DNA from: Serinus canaria
Lineage: Eukaryota > Chordata > Aves > Passeriformes > Fringillidae
NCBI RefSeq assembly: GCF_022539315.1
Contig: NC_066316.1
Coordinates: 63,345,994 to 63,409,993 of the forward strand
Length of the DNA: 64,000 bases
Direction: 5' to 3'
The translations under genes and the position numbers were made by a program. Shown here piece by piece: positions 12,901 through 24,201 of the stretch (its first letter is position 1; each line of letters begins with the position of its first letter). Under the pieces are notes generated by a model. It was not told the origin of the DNA. It did not search any database and saw only the letters and a program-made list of their open reading frames with translations.

Positions 12901-14439
12901 TCAATGGTTCCTTTTGGCTCTTAGGTCCCATTCTGGAATTAAACCAAGAAAATGAGAGCCACACAATGTATTTTTGCAGAGGTAAGCTCATCTCACTAAG
13001 CTTAGGATCATATCATAGAACAAGAGAAAACTTACTTAGTGTCTAAATTTACTCTCTTAGCTAAGTATTAAGTCTTTAATGGATAGGAATTGGGATGTTG
13101 TGGTCAACATGCAAAAAAATCTGCATGGGATAAATAACAGAAAAATAAAAGGTTTTGATCTGCAAAGTGAGATTCCTGGCATTCATTGCCTTCAGAAGCA
13201 ATTGAGACTGTGCAATAACACTCAGGAGTGATCTTCAAGTAACCTTTGAGGCAAAGCATTACAAGTATAAACTAATTTTAAAAGACAAGTGTAAAAACAA
13301 TAAAATCCTAGCAGAGCTTATTTACTGTTTTATATAAAGATCTATGCTTCTATAAAACTTTGCAGAATTGCACCAAATTTACCATGGCTTATATCTTGAA
13401 TAAAAACTAGGAAGAAAGGTAATAATAATTTCTCTATAATTTTTATATTATTTTCATGACAGTAGATAACCTACCTATAATAAAAATCCACCAATTCTTT
13501 TTTGTAATGCTATGTTTATTGTATTGAGTTATATGCAATATAATACACATCAATACCATATGGTGCATAAGCAGTAAAATAAAGAGTATGAAACACAATG
13601 GCATTACAATTATTTTGTGCCATAAAAACTATAAAACAACAGAGTAGCTAGCAAAATTATTCTAAAGACAAAGCAGGTATTTTTTAAGTGTTCTGAGAGC
13701 TTTGCCAAGAGCAACTCATCTGTGAGTATATCTCGTTCCTCCTTAAAACTGGGGTTGAATCTTCCACTGGTGTATTTTGATAGATCCATCAGCATAAATC
13801 AAGTTAATCAACCTACAACAGCCTAGAGTCTACAGCCACATGAGTTCTTCCCTCCAGCTACTGTATTATTCTCCAATGCAAGCTCAGGAACCTCAGTTAT
13901 GCAAAAAAGTGTGCATCAAAAAAGAATCAGACTGTAAAATAGTAATTATCACATTCTTAGCATACTTGTCATATTACAGGAGTGCTCCAAGGATTCCAAG
14001 CAGAATAATCAGTCTCCAATCAAATCACAACAAGTTCACAAAACTCACCTGACCGATGACAACGGGATGAAGATTACACTCAGCCTTATCAAAACAGAAT
14101 ATGCTCCCATTTGCTTTGAATGTAAAGCCAGTTATGAAGTTCCAACCCCCATCAAGAGTTACTTTTACTCCAGAATAACAGCTCTTTCCCCCTCAGTAGC
14201 ACTGACTTGCACACTGCAGTTCTGGTATGGTAAACAAGACAATTCACAAGACCAGGAAAAAGATACCTTCTGAATCAAGAGACCTGAGTCTCATTTTGTG
14301 AATTCAATAAACTTCTAACCCAGGATAACAGGGACTCTGTGTGTTTTTGTTCTGGGAATTGTCCCAGACAGGTGCAGAATAAAATTGTCTGACTGAGAAG
14401 GTGGTTCCCTGAAAAAAAAGAATTGAAAAGATGAATTTT
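6901..14439. other. Intergenic DNA, no gene seen
   Basis: About 7.5 kb with no recognisable gene, apart from the T/G tract at 7,029-7,155. It holds a purine-rich stretch at about 8,825-9,010, a small tandem duplication of a TTGGCACTAATTA motif near 8,145-8,175, and A runs near 7,740 and 7,825. The open frames are all under 90 codons and look random. Confidence 0.5.
7029..7155. repeat. T/G-rich low-complexity tract
   Basis: About 125 bp of nearly pure T with scattered G, including T runs of more than 10 and a seven-G run near 7,101-7,107. Any open frame through it is a composition artefact. Confidence 0.9.
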
Positions 14440-14575
14440 CTGAAGAGGGGAAGAGGGATCTGGACAGGCTGGATTGATGGACCAAGGCCAGTTGTCTGAG
14501 GTTCAAGACCAAGTGCAAAGTTGTGCACTTGGGTCACAGCAACTCAGCAGTACAGGCTGAATGATAAAATATGGA
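14440..14575 (+). mobile_element. CR1 LINE fragment
   Basis: A short sense-strand match to the CR1 segment with 'ggacaggctggattgatgg', 'gaggttcaagaccaagtgc' and 'tgcacttgggtcacagcaac'. The copy is cut on both sides. The overlapping minus-strand open frames (14,304-14,537) are incidental. Confidence 0.75.
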
Positions 14576-16492
14576 TCACAAAATTTGTAACAGTCAGGGA
14601 GCAGGTGTATCAATATACAGAAATATTTTTCTGATTCCTCAGTGAATTTGACTGACAAAATCATGTCTCTATTGAAATATCACTCACATCATGAGGGCAC
14701 TAAAAAAAATACCAGTGAAAATATTAAATATTCTTCTTGTTAATTGAAGATTATTTTTCATGTCAGAGAAATGTATTTGCAGATTTACTGAATCAAATTC
14801 ATCCTTAACACTAAAATTCACTGGAATTACATTGAAATGACGGTGGCATATTGACTTCAATAATGCAAAACTATAAAACTTTTTAAGAGAAATTAGAATA
14901 ATTATCTTAAGGAATGTGTGTTACTAATAAGATTTCACTGCACAAATCTGAAGTAAAAGGAGAAATGTTGAAGTTTCTTTTTTTAATTGATTAATTTATT
15001 AAAATAAATTTTTAATAAAAGACCATATTTTGTGCATGAAGGTATTCAGGACTGGTGTTTTTCTTTATCCATTTTTCTTTATTTCAGACACTGTATTTGT
15101 TCACTGAATCTCCAAAGAATTTTCTCAGATGTAAAATTCTGTTAGGATCACAGACATTATCTAAGCAAAATAAAAGAAAAAAGTAAAAACAAGTGTTTTC
15201 TGGAATTTAAATAAACAATGTTGTTACCAAGCAATGCTTTGACTATTTCTTTAAAACATAACTTTGAGGAGGAGGTCACAGTTTGCTAGGACACAAAACA
15301 TTTGAAAAACAAAGCACACGGTTCATGTTGCTGAAAGTACACAAAGGAATAAAGCATGGCAAAGGATGGGCCAAATTCTGTCTTCCTGAGCCTGTCTTAG
15401 AAGAGTACAGCTTCAAACGAGCAGCAAAGAGGACGATTTGCTTACTTTTCAAGAATTTTACAACATTCCAAAAATGAACAGAACAAAGTTATCTGTGCGT
15501 CACATCTGGTCAGATTAATCTGTACTTGTAGAAGAGACTCTTACAAGAAGACTATAACTTATATTAACAAGAGAATATAAAACAACAGCTTACACAGCAA
15601 ATGTCCCCAGTGTTTGACTCCTGGCAAATATTAAGATTACAGACAGCACTTGGTTGATGATCCAGGAAGGAAACTGTATTGTGCTTGATGCTGGGATTCA
15701 GAACTATAGCAGGATAAGCCATTGGGTAAGGAGAGCAGCAGTTTATCTGGACTGGTAAAATTTCCAGAAGACAAATGGGAAACAGGAAAGAGAAGGTGGG
15801 GTTGCTCAAGTAACCACAAGTAACAAATTACTTATGCAGACTTTGTAGTAACAATGGTGTAACAAAGTGATATCAGTGACACATATTAGGTAAATCTAAG
15901 AGGGAGGAGAAATGCAAAGAGGAATAGCAGTCAGTGTCTGCAAAAGCATACCACATAAGCAGCTCATAGGAGCTGATGACTGAATTCTGAAATGACAATG
16001 TGACAAGCACAGGAATTGATGCTGATCTTGAGAGGAAATCATAAGGAAGTTACTTTAGCAATGCTTTACTAAGGATGAACATAAATTGAGCAATTATAAA
16101 AATATTCAACTTCAGGATATCAAAGTACTGTTTTGGGAGGTAGCAGAAACAGTCATTGGTAAGGACAAGAAAAAGATGGACAATTCTAAGGCACAGAAAT
16201 ATTTACAACTACTAAAAATGCCACCAGTTTTGCTGAGCAAACTCCTTAAGAAGCACAGTGTTATAAAGACAGTATAATTTAAAATTGTAACGTTTGTGTT
16301 CCATGCATATTTAGGAAAGGAGATTACTATAAATAAATTTCTTTCTTACTTTTCTCTCAGGATAAAACATTCAGATCTGAAGGGCATGCAAGGATTAGGG
16401 AATCCATTTGGACCAGTGAAAACTCACAAGAAATTCCCTGCTTATGTTTTGCATTTTCTTTAGAAGCATGGCCACTGGCAGCTATGCAACTG
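14576..16492. other. Intergenic DNA, no gene seen
   Basis: Nothing is recognisable apart from the first copy of the 45-nt repeat. This block and the CR1 copy after it lie between the two 45-nt repeats. Confidence 0.5.
14946..14990 (+). repeat. 45-nt exact direct repeat, copy 1
   Basis: Identical over 45 nt to 17,318-17,362, starting ATCTGAAGTAAAAGGAG and ending TTTTTTTAATTGA. Identity stops abruptly on both sides. Confidence 0.95.
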
Positions 16493-16985
16493 ACAGAATC
16501 ACAGAATAGGTAAGGCTAGAAGGGGCCACTGGAAGTCATCTAGTCCAACCTCCCTGCTCAAGTCAGGTCATCCTAGAGCACATGGCACAGGATTGTGTCC
16601 GGATGGTTCTTGAGCATCTCCAGTGGGGGAGACTCCACAACCTCTCTGGGCAGCCTATTCCAGTGCACAGCCACCTGCACAGTAAAGAAGTTCTTCCTCA
16701 TATTCAGGAGGAACTTCCTGTGCATCAGTTTCTGCTAATTTGCCTCTTGCCCTATTGCTTGGCACCACTGAGCAGAGCCTGGCTCTATCATCTTGGCACT
16801 CCCCTTCAGATACTGACAGACATTGATGAGGTCCCCCCGTCTCTTCTTGAGGCTGAACAGGCCCAGCTCCCTCTGCCTTTCATCTTAAAAGAGATGCTCC
16901 AGACCCCTCATCATCTTCATAGCCCTCTGCTGGACGTGCTCCATGACTTTCTGATACTGAGGAGCCCTGCATCAAAGTGGCATTT
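16493..16985 (-). mobile_element. CR1 LINE 3' end
   Basis: The + strand begins with CAGAATCACAGAATAGG, the reverse complement of the CR1 3' terminal octamer repeat. It continues with the antisense CR1 tail: 'tctagtccaacctccctgct', 'ccacaacctctctgggcagc', 'acagtaaagaagttcttcct' and 'actgacagacattgatgagg'. The copy is therefore on the minus strand and 5'-truncated near 16,985. A 150-codon open frame runs through it on the + strand by chance. It is close to the copy at 40,628 and probably of the same subfamily. Confidence 0.92.
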
Positions 16986-19900
16986 CTGGGACAGCAGTAC
17001 CGGTCCTTGGGCCCTTGTCCCAGATGCATTGTGAGAGCAGCCCTTCTGCTGACAGAAGACTTACAGGCAAAAGAATCACCTGACATAATGCAGCTCTGTT
17101 AGCAAAAGACAAAGGGGAGGAAAGCCCTGCTGCCGAGATGTCTTTGTGGGCTTCCATGATCCTACATTTAAATTGCAGTGGGATCTGCAACTCCTTGACC
17201 TGGCAACTAGCAAAATGAAAAGAAACAAAAGTTCTCTAAATTATTTTGTATTTCTAATGTTGCTGCAACTGCCTTGCCTCAGCAGCAGAAGCATTTCACA
17301 ACAATGCAGTATACCACATCTGAAGTAAAAGGAGAAATGTTGAAGTTTCTTTTTTTAATTGAAACCCTGCAGTGCTCTGAGATAGTTGGCCTAACCAGCT
17401 CTAGCAGTGATTTTAAATGATTAAGATAAATTGGAGGAATGGAACTGAAAGAAACCCTATAGACTGTAATCTTCCTTTAGTGATCACACATAACATTTGT
17501 AGTGCTTTGAACTGCTTGTAGGGCCCACAAAAAAGCTTACAGTTCACTCCAGAAAAAGCCTACAATACAGGCTTCAATGGAGACAATGAAATGGATAATT
17601 TTTACTGCAAGCAATGGTAAATTGCTAATTAAAAATATTTACTACTTTAGGAATGCTCCTTTAGTTTATGATTTTTTATCATACAAAAGAATAAGCAACT
17701 CTAACATTCCAGGTCAACATAGTTTCTTCATATTTTCCAGTGAAGTTGTACATCCTATGTCTACAATTACAATATCAACATCATCACATTTTGATTTAAG
17801 CATATTATTAGTATCCATAAATACAAATACATATACATTGAAAGAAATGCTGCATACAGGTCAGTAGGTTCAAAAGTCAGACATTCACGCAAGTCCTGAA
17901 TATTGCTGCCACCTTCAGGAAACATATGATAAAAAAGGACCAAAATATTAATTAGAAAAGAAATGGAAAATAAAGTCAAGATCTATGATGCCACTTGGTT
18001 ATTATGTTGTAAGATTTATTTTCATAATGGCATATAAAGATAATTTTATTGTTCTAATTTCCAATAAAGACCTAAGTCTGATGCTAAGAGATCTGCCTAA
18101 GGCCAGTCAGAGCTAGTAATACATGTCCTTGGCTCCTTGAAGTTCACAAATAGAAAGTTGTGGATCAAAAAATTATTTTATTGGCATTTGGATATTTACA
18201 TTGTCATTGAAGCTTATTTTGTCTTTGATTCTTTGAGGTAGTTACTTAGCATTGCAATATAAATTTTATCACCTCAGTTCCAGTAGTTACTTTTACAACT
18301 GCAAGCAGAGCATCTATTGAATGTGCATCATAAAATACAGATGGAAAAATCAGTACCTTTATATTTGCTAAGTTACATTTTTAATCAATAACATTCCTGA
18401 TTGTTATTGGACAGGCTAGTTCAGAGCTGATGCTTTACAATGTTATGCAAGAGCCCTATCGATTTCCTGCCAGTATCTCACTTTTCAGAAAAAAAGAGAT
18501 CAGGAACAGCAAAGTAATATCTTCAGTCTTTTTGAAATGTCAGCATAACTGAAGTTTAATCAGCAAATAAGCAAACTCACCCAATTTAATTTTTTGATTC
18601 CTGTAATAGTTTATATGTATCTCATACCAGCTCAGCTCTTAACAGGTATGTACAAAGTCATCCGATGTAACTTTAGATCTGTCAGGACACTTTGTATTTC
18701 CCTGTTACGGAAGTGAAATAAATTCTGTTTGCATGTGTTTCAACACAAGATTTCTAAGCGCAGCTGATCGCATAAGTGCTCCAGCCTGCAACCCTCGTGA
18801 CCATTTACCCACCAGTTCCTGAGTGTTTGTTTTAATGGAAACATCTATCCAGGGGTTAGTATTTCCCCAGAGTGCACAGGGAGGAAAGGACAGATGGTCT
18901 CCAAAACAGAAAATTTCCTTTGGAGATTATTTTAAAAGATTTTCCCATCAGCTGTAATATTTTAAGAAGTTTCCTTTTTGATATTTATGATTAGATTATG
19001 ATCTAATGATGTCTTAAAACATGTTCATTGTTCTTCCAAATTTGGGTCACTGCCATAAATGTGATGTGAGAAGGCAATAAATGCCACAGCATTCATACAA
19101 GGGTTGATGAAGTTTCCTCATCTTTTACTTGTAGTCTCAAGCACTGCTTAAGGGATGTCAGTGCGCAGAAAGGTGGGGAAGACTTCTTGTGCTACCTCCA
19201 GAACCAGAATTCATACTTATTTCTCCTTTCCTAACTTATTTCTTCCTTTTCATATCTTAGTCCCAGTTTGGAAAACCCTAAAGTGAGAACAAGTTGGCTC
19301 CTTCTGATCTTGATTTAGCTCTGAAAAGGGAGTATAGAAAGTTGCTTTTGTTTTGGTTTGGTTTGGTTGTCTTAGTCAAGTGGAGTTTGCCTTCCCTTTT
19401 AGTTATTTGGTAAATAGTCCTTTGAAAACTGTATCAGCCAAGGAAAGGCTGATAAACTGGAATTTCAAGAGATACTGGCTGTGCTAATTTTTTTAATCAG
19501 ATACTAAACCCCAATTTCTTTAGCAGGTTCTTCATAGAGAGTTGGTGAAAGTCTTAGCAAAAGAGTCTTGCTGTGCATCAACTGCATAAAATCAAAATTT
19601 CTCCAAACCTTTGTGTGTCATCCAGAAAAAGAGTGGTCTTGTAAGTTACAATGAAGGGAAAGAGAAAAGCCAGAAAGAGCAGAAAGAGAAGACAGAAATT
19701 ATGTCCCAGTTGTAATGACATGGGCACCAACACAAGCTGTTTCCACTACTACCACCAGCTATAAAGAAGATTCTTCTGGTTTTCACAGTTTCCTTTTTTC
19801 TGGTCTGCCCCGTTGAAGACACTGCAGAAACATTTCAAATATACAGAAATTTGGCATACTGATAATTCAAACTCTGGGAGCTGTTTAAGGTATGGGGAGA

Positions 19901-21650
19901 AAACCACATCAATTAAACTTCTCTATAATAATTAAATTACTCACATTCCTATAATGTTTCACAGTTTGAAACTCTGCTTACCTTACATGCTATACACTCT
20001 TAAGATTTTGTGTATGGTTTCCTTTAAGTTTCTAAAATTATAAAAGTCAGCACTGTGACTTTCTAACAATGCTGAGATCTTATGAAGACTGTGCCCTCCT
20101 GAACCAGGATTAGGAGCCAGGCTTTCCTGTTTGTACAACTGAAGGAGAATATCTGGAAAATTTTTACCAAGGAGAAGGAATTCCTAGAGTACGAGAGAGT
20201 GGAATTTCACCAGTGTGAAATCCACATGAACAATTTCACAGTGATTGCAACCTCTCACATGACAGACATCCATTCAGATAAACACTGTACTTCAGAATGG
20301 TGTTGCTCGCTCTGGAGAATCACCCTCAGAGGGTGTCTGTCTGGATGCATCCTAATAATCATGGCCAACAGCATCTGACATCTGCCAGCTTTTCTCACAA
20401 GAAAGGGCTCCAGGTTCCAATGGCTGCAAAACATGGCTAAAGAAGCTGGATGCAATACGGAAGGCTGGAGAAGGCAGAAAAGAATAGAAGGATTTCAGGA
20501 ACACCACAGACATCACGAGGACATCTTTCTGTGATGCCACTACAAGTGAAACTTTTCTTATAAGGTTTTTTTATAAGACAGGGAAGGCTTGTTAAAGTGG
20601 AGGCTCTTTCAGTAAGGACTATGAATGCTGAACACTATGTACATTGATTTTTTTTCTATTCCTTATCAGCTGCGAAACTGAGATGCTGTCACTTGAATCA
20701 GCGCTTGTGAAGTGATAAAGGAATTGGAAGTGTTGCACCATTTCACCTCTCGGTGGATATAAAGACAGAAAAGAAGTAAATTATTCTGTTGTCTGTGAAG
20801 GAAGAGCCTGGCATGGATGTGGAATAAGCTGCTGTAACGTGTAGCCCATTGCAAACAATGCACTTAGAAGACGGGAGAGTGCATGGTCAAGCTACCAGGA
20901 CTCTGGTCAGTTTCCTGGAGCTCCTTTGCAAGCAGTACTCAGCAGACAATTTTTCCAATGATTTTTTGTGGGTACCTGAGCGCACTGGCCTCACCAAGTG
21001 CTGAAGAGCTCACTGCTAAAGGTATCACAGAAACTTTGTCGCAACCGATGAAAATCTGCTTTCTGCGAACCAGCAGTGAGAGGTTTGTGTTGCTCCTGAA
21101 TTGTCCCTTTCCAATAGAAATACGGGGGTTTAAAAGTTTAAATCTACTGTGCAAGTGGATCCCCACAACTAAGTAGGGATCTGTTAACTGAAGGGGCTAC
21201 AGGCCCAGCTAAAGGAACAAGTGCTCATGGAAGATTAGTGTTACATGGAAGATGAACATTTAAAGGACACATCATCATGAAAAACTAGCATCACCCAACA
21301 TCAGAATCATCAGAAAAATGTAGGAGGAAAGGATGATAATGCATTATGTAACACCTTGCATGCAAGCACTGAAAAACATTATGATGAGTGTTTACGGTAA
21401 CCAAATTCTGGTTTATTATAGCTGACTTAATAGAAATTATTTCATATTAAACCGCTTTTGCTGGTTTTATGTTATGAATTTATTTGTTGGAGAAAAAATA
21501 TTATTTGGTATTTTTGTTATAATTCCTTCATCACAGGAGGGAAAGGAGAGTCAAAGAGGAATGAAAAATTCCCTGCCTTTCATTATTTTATTTACTGAGA
21601 CAACTCGCTCCCCTGCTGATGTAAATTGGGAATAACGGCATGACTGCATT
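16986..21650. other. Intergenic DNA upstream of TBC1D32, no gene seen
   Basis: No gene is recognisable. The part at about 20,050-21,250 is less AT-rich and has overlapping open frames of 60-97 codons on both strands. None has splice-site context or family resemblance. It could hold repeat-derived sequence or an upstream non-coding transcript, but nothing in the sequence shows this. Confidence 0.45.
17318..17362 (+). repeat. 45-nt exact direct repeat, copy 2
   Basis: Second identical copy of the 45-nt segment at 14,946-14,990, about 2.37 kb downstream and in the same orientation. Confidence 0.95.
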
Positions 21651-22250
21651 CCTTCGGTTTCAGTGGGAAACCTGGGGGCCACCACCCCCGGCTGAACACA
21701 GAGGAGCCTGAAGCCAGGAAGCGCTGAGTGCTCCTGAGCTGTGCTGGGGTTGTCCGTATGGTCAAACACATCCCGGCTGGCGGCGGAGCGGCTCCCAGTA
21801 CAGCAGCTCTCCCCGCAGCCCTCACAGCGGCCGCCACCGCCACACCGCCATCCCGCGCGGGGGCGACGCGAGCGGCCCACGCGGCCTCTCGCGATGTTTC
21901 CAGGGCCCGGCGAGACTCGGCGGCGGCGGCGGCGCCGCGGTTGCCAAGGGCCGCGGCCGCCCAAGGTGAATCCCGGCGGGCAGGGACGGGCAACGCGGGG
22001 ATCCCGGGGCGGGGGGCAGCGTGGCGGAGCTGAGCGGGTGGCCGGGCAGAGCTCGCCCGCGCTGTCAGCACTAGCTGAGGGAAACACTTGGCACGACCGG
22101 CCGCTCTCCTCCTTTTTGAGTTGTCCCGGGAATCCTGGTTGCCGCCCCGCCCTGGTGCGCAGCCGAAGGACGGGCCGTAAAGCGCCAGAAGGGGCAGGGA
22201 TTCTCGCACTGCTCGCGTTCTGGGACCTGCTCTCTTCGGCTTGTTGCTAA
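21650..22250 (+). promoter_or_regulatory. TBC1D32: CpG island, likely TBC1D32 promoter and 5' end
   Basis: This is the only strongly GC- and CpG-rich segment in the window, about 1.8 kb before the first recognised coding exon. It contains a GC box GGGGCGGGG at 22,006-22,014. It also has repeated RFX/X-box-like half sites: GTTGCC at 21,940 and 22,138 and GGCAAC at 21,989, with another GGCAAC at 22,296 just beyond. RFX factors commonly drive ciliary genes, which fits, although no full X-box is present. No TATA box is evident, as is usual for CpG-island promoters. The long open frames on both strands here come from the lack of stop codons in GC-rich DNA. Confidence 0.85.
21894..21965 (+). other. 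TBC1D32: Candidate exon 1 with in-frame upstream ATG
   Basis: The ATG at 21,894 has G at -3. It is followed by 24 sense codons ending at a good donor (CCCAAG|GTGAAT, GT at 21,966). Spliced to the acceptor before 24,047, the frame continues straight into MSHFTSEDE. The added peptide would be arginine-rich, with seven consecutive arginines. The true start and end of exon 1 are unknown. Other possible donors lie downstream in the island, so this segment may instead be 5' UTR. Confidence 0.35.
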
Positions 22251-23132
22251 AATTGCCTCCCTGCCCAGGCGAAGGTTGGTGTAAGGATAAATGCTGGCAA
22301 CAACGGGCCTCTTCTGAATCGTTGCCCGAGTTGTGGGGCAGGATTTACATTTGGGATAGTGCCGGGACCTTGAAAACACTGCCCAAACTGGGTTTTGGGT
22401 AAAGTTGTAATTTAGAGAGAAAATGACCATTTAAGTGTTGCCTGGAAACTGAATGGGGGCTACGCCTGCTGGGAAATAACCCCCAAAGCAACAACCACCA
22501 AAAAACCAAGCACAACAAACCGCAAACCTTTACAAAGGAAATGTAAGATATGTATCTTTGTTAGTGATTAAGTAAGTCAGGTAAGACTTTTCGAGGCAAA
22601 CTGGAGGTGGAGCTGCAATATTCTCATGATTTCTCTCTATGAATAACCTGAGCAGGGCTTTGCACTGACTGCCAGCGAGTTTCTGGATACACTGCACTTC
22701 TAAAATTGCCTAGTTATACCAATATACTTGGTGATTTATTTTTTTCCCCAGGGGATTAGGATATTGTCTAATGTTTATACAGACCTAAAAGTGCATAGAC
22801 TTTGATTAAGTATCTCAAGATTCTGTGAGAAAAAGAAGGCTGCAAATCAGTGAGTTAAGATTATTGCAAGGGATTTGGGAAGTTGTGTTTGTTTGCTATG
22901 AGTTTAGTTTAATGAAATTTCTGGTAAGATGATTGAGTTAATATTGAATAATGATAGGTCTAAGTAAAACGTTCAGCAACTCTGCTACTTACCGCACAAG
23001 AGTGTTGCCTTGATGAACTATTACCTTTCATAAAAGATAACTCTTCGAGCTATATGGCTTTTTTTTTCTTTCTTTTTCCTCTGGTTGATACTATTTGATA
23101 CTTAAACAGTAATTTGCTATATTGTCTCTTCT

Positions 23133-23183
<51 letters not shown>

Positions 23184-24046
23184 TAGAGAGTCTTTATTTT
23201 TTAATTCAGAAAAGTCAAATATCTCTAAATAATTTTCCCTTAGATAGGCTAGAAATAGTTAAGATAAAACTGCCACTGAGGTTTGAAAGTCTTCCTTGGC
23301 ATATAAAGATTTTTAAGCCATTGATTAATAAATGTCAAAAATGAGCTTGTGTATTTTTTTTTTTTCAGTTCTTGAACATTTAACTGATTGTCTGTCTTCT
23401 GAACTTGGCAGATGTTTCCAATTTCTCACTGCTTCTTCTCCTCACATTTTTTCCCAGCAGTTTCTGTTTAATTTGACAGGACTCTGTCAGGTCACTGCTG
23501 TTGATTAGCACAGGGCAATTAAACTGTTCTGATAATTCCACCTAGCCCTTGCAAAAGCTGACAGCACTTTCAGTCATGGGCACAGCAGTAGCTCTGAGTA
23601 GAGGGATTCCAAAGTCAGAACTGGGTAGTAATAGTGGCTGAGAAGCAGGTGAGAGACTATAAAGTTTTCTTTTCAAGATACAGTCATTACATCTGTTAAA
23701 CCTTCCCTCCTTTTTATTGTTTTAGCTTACCATGTGGTCTTGTGTCTCTATCATGGGCAAATACAAATAGGAATGTTTAAGCTTTTCTTAATTTAATATC
23801 TCCTTTAATAATATTATGCTACAATATCAGGAGTTTTAGTGAAACTGATTTGATTGTTTTGTTTTCAGTTGGTCTTTAGATGGTCTAAGCTCTGTCAAAT
23901 ATTTCCTGTCTGTGATTATGTCTTTTGATGAAAATCCTGTTGGTAACAGTAAAAAAGTGGCAATTTAAGGGATTTGTGCTTTTCTTAGCATCTTGAGGAA
24001 AAACAGAACTATAAGAGTTTCTTATTCTTCTATTTGTTTTCTACAG
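22251..24046. other. 5' intron of TBC1D32, non-coding
   Basis: This lies between the CpG island and the first recognised coding exon. Apart from the GT microsatellite I see only AT-rich unique sequence. The last bases before the exon (TTTTCTACAG) make a good acceptor. Confidence 0.6.
23135..23181 (+). repeat. (GT)23 microsatellite
   Basis: An uninterrupted GT dinucleotide run of about 23 units. It is likely polymorphic in length. Confidence 0.99.
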
Positions 24047-24201
24047 ATGTCTCACTTTACAAGCGAAGATGAAGCTCTATTACAGTCTATGCTTAGGCAG
24101 TTGCTGCAGAGTGTGAAGGAAAAAATCACTGGAGCTCCATCAGCAGAATGTGCAGAAGAAATTCTCTTGCATTTGGAGGAAACAGATGAGAATTTTCACA
24201 A
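24047..24201 (+). CDS. TBC1D32: TBC1D32 coding exon 1, residues 1-52
   Basis: The acceptor TTTCTACAG directly precedes the ATG, so the start codon is the first three bases of the exon. The donor is CACAA|GTAAAA, phase 2. It encodes [20 protein letters not shown] through ETDENFH plus two bases of Asn. The following 3.2-kb intron (24,202-27,437) shows nothing recognisable except a 12-bp stem near 25,808-25,848. Confidence 0.95.

Noticed and set aside
16582..17034. 150-codon open frame on the + strand
   Set aside because: It runs antisense through a CR1 3' end, so it is repeat sequence and not a gene.
1..21650. Search for exons of GJA1 or another upstream gene
   Set aside because: No connexin-like or other recognisable coding segment was seen on either strand, so no gene is called.
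21551..22430. Long open frames on both strands (up to 205 codons) around the CpG island
   Set aside because: GC-rich DNA lacks stop codons. Frames overlap on both strands with low-complexity Arg/Ala/Pro products and no domain. Only the short + strand piece ending at a phase-matching donor was kept as a candidate.
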